Positions 60,936 to 64,000 of a stretch of DNA of 64,000 nucleotides are shown here, one piece after another (the first letter of the stretch is position 1; the number at the start of each line of letters is the position of its first letter). The DNA comes from an uncultured Dehalococcoidia bacterium (GTDB lineage Bacteria > Chloroflexota > Dehalococcoidia > Lucifugimonadales > JAAXIE01), in NCBI GenBank assembly GCA_951813255.1, contig OX638353.1:1860001-1924000 (forward strand), in the 5' to 3' direction. The notes beneath the pieces are model-generated. The model had not been told where the DNA came from, did no database searches, and worked only from the letters and a program-made list of their open reading frames with translations. A program made the position numbers and the translations under genes.

Positions 60936-61370
60936 ATGGCTGAGTACCTACCATCACCCACTGATTGGGTGCGAGAGCAAGTGGAGTTGTATGAAGGCAG
61001 CGGGGGCACGCAAGGCCTCACCCTCAGGGAGACAGGGCTGCCAGTCATTATAGTCACAAACCGTGGCAAGCAGACCGGAGGCATCCGCAAGACGCCTCTG
61101 ATGCGGGTGAAGGACGGCAGCAACTACGTGCTGGTCGGGTCCAAGGGCGGCGCCCCCAAGAACCCTGAGTGGGTTTACAACCTCCGGGCCGACACCAGCG
61201 TGGAGATCCGGGACGAGACGGAAGTGTTCAACATGCGCGTCCGTGAAGTACATGATGACCCAGAGCGGGCACGTCTGTGGGAACGGGCCGTGGCGGCCTA
61301 CCCACCCTACGAAGAATACCAGACCCGAACCACCCGCAAGATTCCCGTGTTCGTAGCGGAGCCTGCGTAG
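60936..61370 (+). CDS. Deazaflavin (F420)-dependent nitroreductase-family protein
   Basis: 144 residues of the DDN-like split barrel: DWVREQVELYEGSGGTQGLT, PVIIVTNRGKQTGGIRKTPL, GSNYVLVGSKGGAPKNPEWV and YEEYQTRTTRKIPVFV. The RGRKTG.-like RGKQTGGIRKTPL strand and GSKGGAPKNP.W motif bind F420 in mycobacterial Ddn. It suggests that the organism makes F420. The ATG follows AGGAGTTGATC. Confidence 0.92.
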   Translation: MAEYLPSPTDWVREQVELYEGSGGTQGLTLRETGLPVIIVTNRGKQTGGIRKTPLMRVKDGSNYVLVGSKGGAPKNPEWVYNLRADTSVEIRDETEVFNMRVREVHDDPERARLWERAVAAYPPYEEYQTRTTRKIPVFVAEPA

Positions 61371-61386
61371 CGTCCGGGCAGCCCCG

Positions 61387-62442
61387 TCATAGAACGTCCT
61401 CTAACTGACGCCTCAAGCGCCGTATCCACCATCGCAGTGCTGTGTTGGACCACCCACAGACGGCCGACACTGCCATCATCCGATAGACCCAGCCCCGGGA
61501 GACCCGCGAGGGCCTCCTAGGGTCGAGCCAGTTAGTGTTACGGGCCAATCGTGCCAAGGTGGCCAGCCCCATCAGCAAAGGCCAGGCAACCGCCAGCCTG
61601 AGGCGGAAGCAGCGCCGTGGCAGTGCCAGCAGGTACTCCTCGGCACACTGATAGTGGCCCAGAACTAGGCGCAGATTGTGCTCCAACACAGGACGGGCCT
61701 CGGGCCCGGCGGCTGGGCTCAGCAGGTCGTTGGGGTCCAGTCCGGCTTCGTTCAGTTGGTCTTGGGGCAGGTAGCAGCGTCCGTTGCGCAGGTCACGGGG
61801 GATGTCCCGCAGCACGTTGGTCATCTGCAAGGCCTTGCCAAAGCGTACGCCCAACTGGGACATGTGGGACGAGTCCCAATGTTTCAAGGCTGGCTGGCGC
61901 GAGATGCTGATAGCGGTCCAAAACTCCCCGACGCAGCCAGCCACGCCGTATGTGTAGGCATCCAGTTGGGCAGCGTCCCTCACCGCTTGGATTTCTCCCG
62001 GCTGGCGTGGAGCCAATTGGTTCAGGTCCATCTCCATGCCATGGGTGAGGGCCACCACCACAGCACGCACCAAACGACTGTCTTCATCATCCAGCGATTC
62101 CAACATGGAGTAGGCTAGGGGCAGCGACGCCAGAAGGACACGTTCAGCCTCCAATCTGTCAACGCCTCCCCCATCCCAACTCGCAACCTCCGCGACAATG
62201 GCGTCGACGCCGTGAGCCGCAGCAGGTCCTTCCACCAACTCCCGGAAGGCGAGAAGGGCGGGCAGACGCCTCTCAGCAGGCAACAACGGAGTGTCGGCCA
62301 GCGTGTCAGCAGCCCGAGCCAGCAGGTACGCCAACCCAACAGGCTCTCTCATCCCCGACGGCAAGACGCGTAGCGTCAGGTAGAAAGCCCGCGATACGTC
62401 CGGCAGCACCGCGCGGAGCAGGTGTCTGCGTTCCGAGTCCAT
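61387..62442 (-). CDS. Squalene/phytoene synthase family protein
   Basis: 351 residues from ATG 62442 (GGAGA upstream). The first Asp-rich motif is LLARAADTLADT (DxxxD) and the second is ALQMTNVLRDIPRDLRNGRC-YLP (DxxxD). SRAFYLTLRVLP near the start is the substrate-entry segment. It condenses two prenyl diphosphates head to head, giving squalene or phytoene; the two cannot be separated here. No other carotenoid or hopanoid gene is in the window. The frame is open to 62682 but without family sequence. Confidence 0.92.
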   Translation of the reverse strand: MDSERRHLLRAVLPDVSRAFYLTLRVLPSGMREPVGLAYLLARAADTLADTPLLPAERRLPALLAFRELVEGPAAAHGVDAIVAEVASWDGGGVDRLEAERVLLASLPLAYSMLESLDDEDSRLVRAVVVALTHGMEMDLNQLAPRQPGEIQAVRDAAQLDAYTYGVAGCVGEFWTAISISRQPALKHWDSSHMSQLGVRFGKALQMTNVLRDIPRDLRNGRCYLPQDQLNEAGLDPNDLLSPAAGPEARPVLEHNLRLVLGHYQCAEEYLLALPRRCFRLRLAVAWPLLMGLATLARLARNTNWLDPRRPSRVSRGWVYRMMAVSAVCGWSNTALRWWIRRLRRQLEDVL

Positions 62443-62759
62443 GAGACTGTCTCCGTTCTCGGGCGGGCCGGGAATTGAAGACCCCGATATCATGTGAGGC
62501 CCCTTGGCCTGGAATGGGCGTGCCCACCGCCGACCACCGATGGATGCGACGCCGCGAATGTTGGCGTCGGCTGGCCACCGTGTCAAACACCCTCCATTGC
62601 ATCCAAGGAGGCTTATAGCGTGCACAAAGGCTGCCTGGGAACCAGCCTTAGCGGGATGGGCAGCATCGCGGCTACGCGCCATTGCGGTGTGTAGGATATA
62701 ATGCGCCTACGCTCCAGACCATCAGGAGCGCAATAATCCTTGGTATCAAAGGGAAGTGT

Positions 62760-63539
62760 ATGAGCAAGTTCCTCGACAGGCTGGACAGACTCGCCCGTGG
62801 GCCTTCAACTCCCATGGGCTTCGGCGCCTCCTCTCGGGTTGAGAAGCTGCCCGCGATGGGCCTGTTGGCCTCGGTCACTCAAGAGCAAGCCGCAAGTGGA
62901 AGTTTGGCCTCAAGTGGGATAGATGGTTTCATCATCAAGGGAGCTATCGACGGCGGGCAGTTGAGCAGCTTCGTCTCCCAAGTGGGAGACCTGCCATGGG
63001 GTATGGAGGTTCCTTGTCTCGACGGAGGCACTGCTTCAAGCTATCTGGAGAAGGGGGCAGACTTCTTCCGGTTCGGGGCCAACGGAGTGGAGGTCGGCGC
63101 CCTTTCTGCAGAAGAGCCGGCTTATCTCCTGTCAGTCCCTCTCGACTCGGAGGAGCGCATCTTGAGGGGTGTCGAAGACCTTCCCGTGGACGGAGTAGTG
63201 CTTACCGTCGATTCCTCCGGACTGCCTCTGGACCTATCGCAACTGATGTCCTTGAGTGCGGTCCGATGCATGTTCAGCAAGTACCTGCTGGTGGATTTGC
63301 CGGGGGTCGTAGGAGCCGGAGAGCTTCGGGGCCTGCGCGACATAGGTGTGGACGCGGTCATAATGGATGTGACATCGGTTAGCGGGGAGGCCTTGGCGCA
63401 GCTCCAGGAAGACCTGCTCAACCTGCCACGCCAGCGAAAGCCCCGGGCCTCCAAGTCCGATGCGATGCTGCCGCGCAATGCCTTCCGCCTGCCTGCCACC
63501 CGCCAACAAGATGATGACGACGACGAAGAGGACGACTAG
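62760..63539 (+). CDS. Uncharacterised conserved-looking protein with acidic tail
   Basis: 259 residues from ATG 62760; not recognised. It alternates beta-like and helical segments (MGLLASVTQEQAAS, GIDGFIIKGAIDGG, PVDGVVLTVDSSGLPLDL, YLLVDLPGVVGAGELRGL, GVDAVIMDVTS), which suggests a TIM-barrel-like alpha/beta fold. The C-terminus is a run of Asp/Glu (QQDDDDDEEDD). It lies 51 bases upstream of the prephenate dehydrogenase gene on the same strand and may share its transcript. There is no signal peptide or membrane segment. Confidence 0.6.
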   Translation: MSKFLDRLDRLARGPSTPMGFGASSRVEKLPAMGLLASVTQEQAASGSLASSGIDGFIIKGAIDGGQLSSFVSQVGDLPWGMEVPCLDGGTASSYLEKGADFFRFGANGVEVGALSAEEPAYLLSVPLDSEERILRGVEDLPVDGVVLTVDSSGLPLDLSQLMSLSAVRCMFSKYLLVDLPGVVGAGELRGLRDIGVDAVIMDVTSVSGEALAQLQEDLLNLPRQRKPRASKSDAMLPRNAFRLPATRQQDDDDDEEDD

Positions 63540-63590
63540 CCAAGGCTAGACCAGCCAGCATTACCAAGCACCTGAAAACAGGAGGGCCCC

Positions 63591-64000
63591 TTGGACAAGA
63601 TCGCCATAGTGGGTACTGGTCTGGTCGGCACCTCACTGGGCATGGCTATCCGGCAGAACATGCCCAAAGCCAGCACAGTGGTGGGCACCGACCGCGACCG
63701 GGGTAATTCCAGCGACGCCCAGAAGATGGGCGCACTGGACAAGGTGGAAAACTCCCTGCGCAGCGCGGTTGAAGGGGCAGACGTCGTAGTAGTGGCCACT
63801 CCTGTGACAGCAATTCGAGACGTCTTCGAGGCCATCTCCCCCTACCTGTCGCAAGGTTGCTTGGTCACTGACACCGGAAGCTCCAAGGGCGAGGTCATGC
63901 GCTGGGCTGAGGAAACCCTGCCGAGCCACGTCAACTTCGTGGGCGGCCATCCCATGGCAGGCAAGGAAACTGCGGGCCCAAAACACGCCGAGGCTACTCT
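63591..64000 (+). CDS. tyrA: Prephenate dehydrogenase, N-terminal part
   Basis: The frame runs off the right edge after about 136 residues. MDKIAIVGTGLVGTSLGMAI is the NAD-binding Rossmann motif. VVVVATPVTAIRDVF, VTDTGSSKGEVMRWAEETLP and FVGGHPMAGKETAGP are family motifs, the last carrying the catalytic His. It makes 4-hydroxyphenylpyruvate for tyrosine; arogenate use cannot be excluded. The TTG start has AGGAGG eight bases upstream. Confidence 0.92.
   Translation, partial: MDKIAIVGTGLVGTSLGMAIRQNMPKASTVVGTDRDRGNSSDAQKMGALDKVENSLRSAVEGADVVVVATPVTAIRDVFEAISPYLSQGCLVTDTGSSKGEVMRWAEETLPSHVNFVGGHPMAGKETAGPKHAEAT

Overview
The window reads as chromosomal DNA of a Chloroflexota bacterium, most likely a member of Dehalococcoidia or the SAR202 lineage. 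This placement is inference. It rests on high GC, an rsmH-ftsA-ftsZ cluster without peptidoglycan genes, a B12-type ribonucleotide reductase, CoxL/XdhA-like molybdoenzyme subunits, an F420-type nitroreductase, a mycothiol-type DinB-fold protein, a luciferase-like monooxygenase, and a lipoprotein with WVEDG repeats. No rRNA is present to settle it.

Layout. 1-2602: a partial VOC protein and a molybdenum hydroxylase large subunit. 2603-3997: a long spacer with two tandem repeat families and a frameshifted superinfection-immunity gene. 3998-8825: a decayed prophage inserted in tRNA-Gly. It is bounded by a 22-bp duplication of the tRNA 3' end and holds broken remnants of integrase, zinc-finger protein, head-tail adaptor, a capsid-portal chimera, HNH nuclease, terminase and excisionase. 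8806-11091: tRNA-Gly, tRNA-Phe, rplS, trmD and a MogA/MoaB gene. 11440-14894: rsmH-ftsA-ftsZ, closed by a strong terminator. 15074-19751: a palindrome, a NrdR box, nrdR, a 33-residue basic ORF, an XRE/ImmA-type pair, and nrdJ.

19891-26063: housekeeping genes on the plus strand (pdxA, proC, yggT, a PadR/HAAS pair, degV, pepA). 26104-27732: two tandem OGG1-type glycosylases, the first lacking its catalytic lysine. 27777-27987: tRNA-His and tRNA-Arg. 28008-34451: GMC oxidoreductase, luciferase-like monooxygenase, fatty acid desaturase, DUF1330 and an MFS exporter. 34758-36653: an orphan solute-binding lipoprotein. 36684-42409: a translesion-synthesis block of ImuB-like protein, DUF6504, DnaE2 and DinB, the strongest functional system in the window. 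42618-48992: Uma2-like protein, a pair of CE7 esterases (one without the nucleophile serine), M1 aminopeptidase, MDMPI-like protein and a MoaD/ThiS protein. 49043-53167: a second molybdenum hydroxylase, a D-threonine aldolase-like enzyme and divergent RidA.

53199-64000: a large gluzincin lipoprotein, a TPR (TTC38-like) protein, PNPOx, a spacer with three hairpins sharing an AGCTAC loop, amidase with a GatC-like partner, DUF6941, an F420-type nitroreductase, a squalene/phytoene synthase, an unknown acidic-tailed protein and partial prephenate dehydrogenase.

The points most worth following up are the ImuB-DUF6504-DnaE2-DinB block without ImuA, the paralog pairs in which one copy has lost catalytic residues, the WVEDG-repeat peptidase lipoprotein, the repeat and hairpin spacers, and the prophage graveyard with its fused capsid-portal reading frame.
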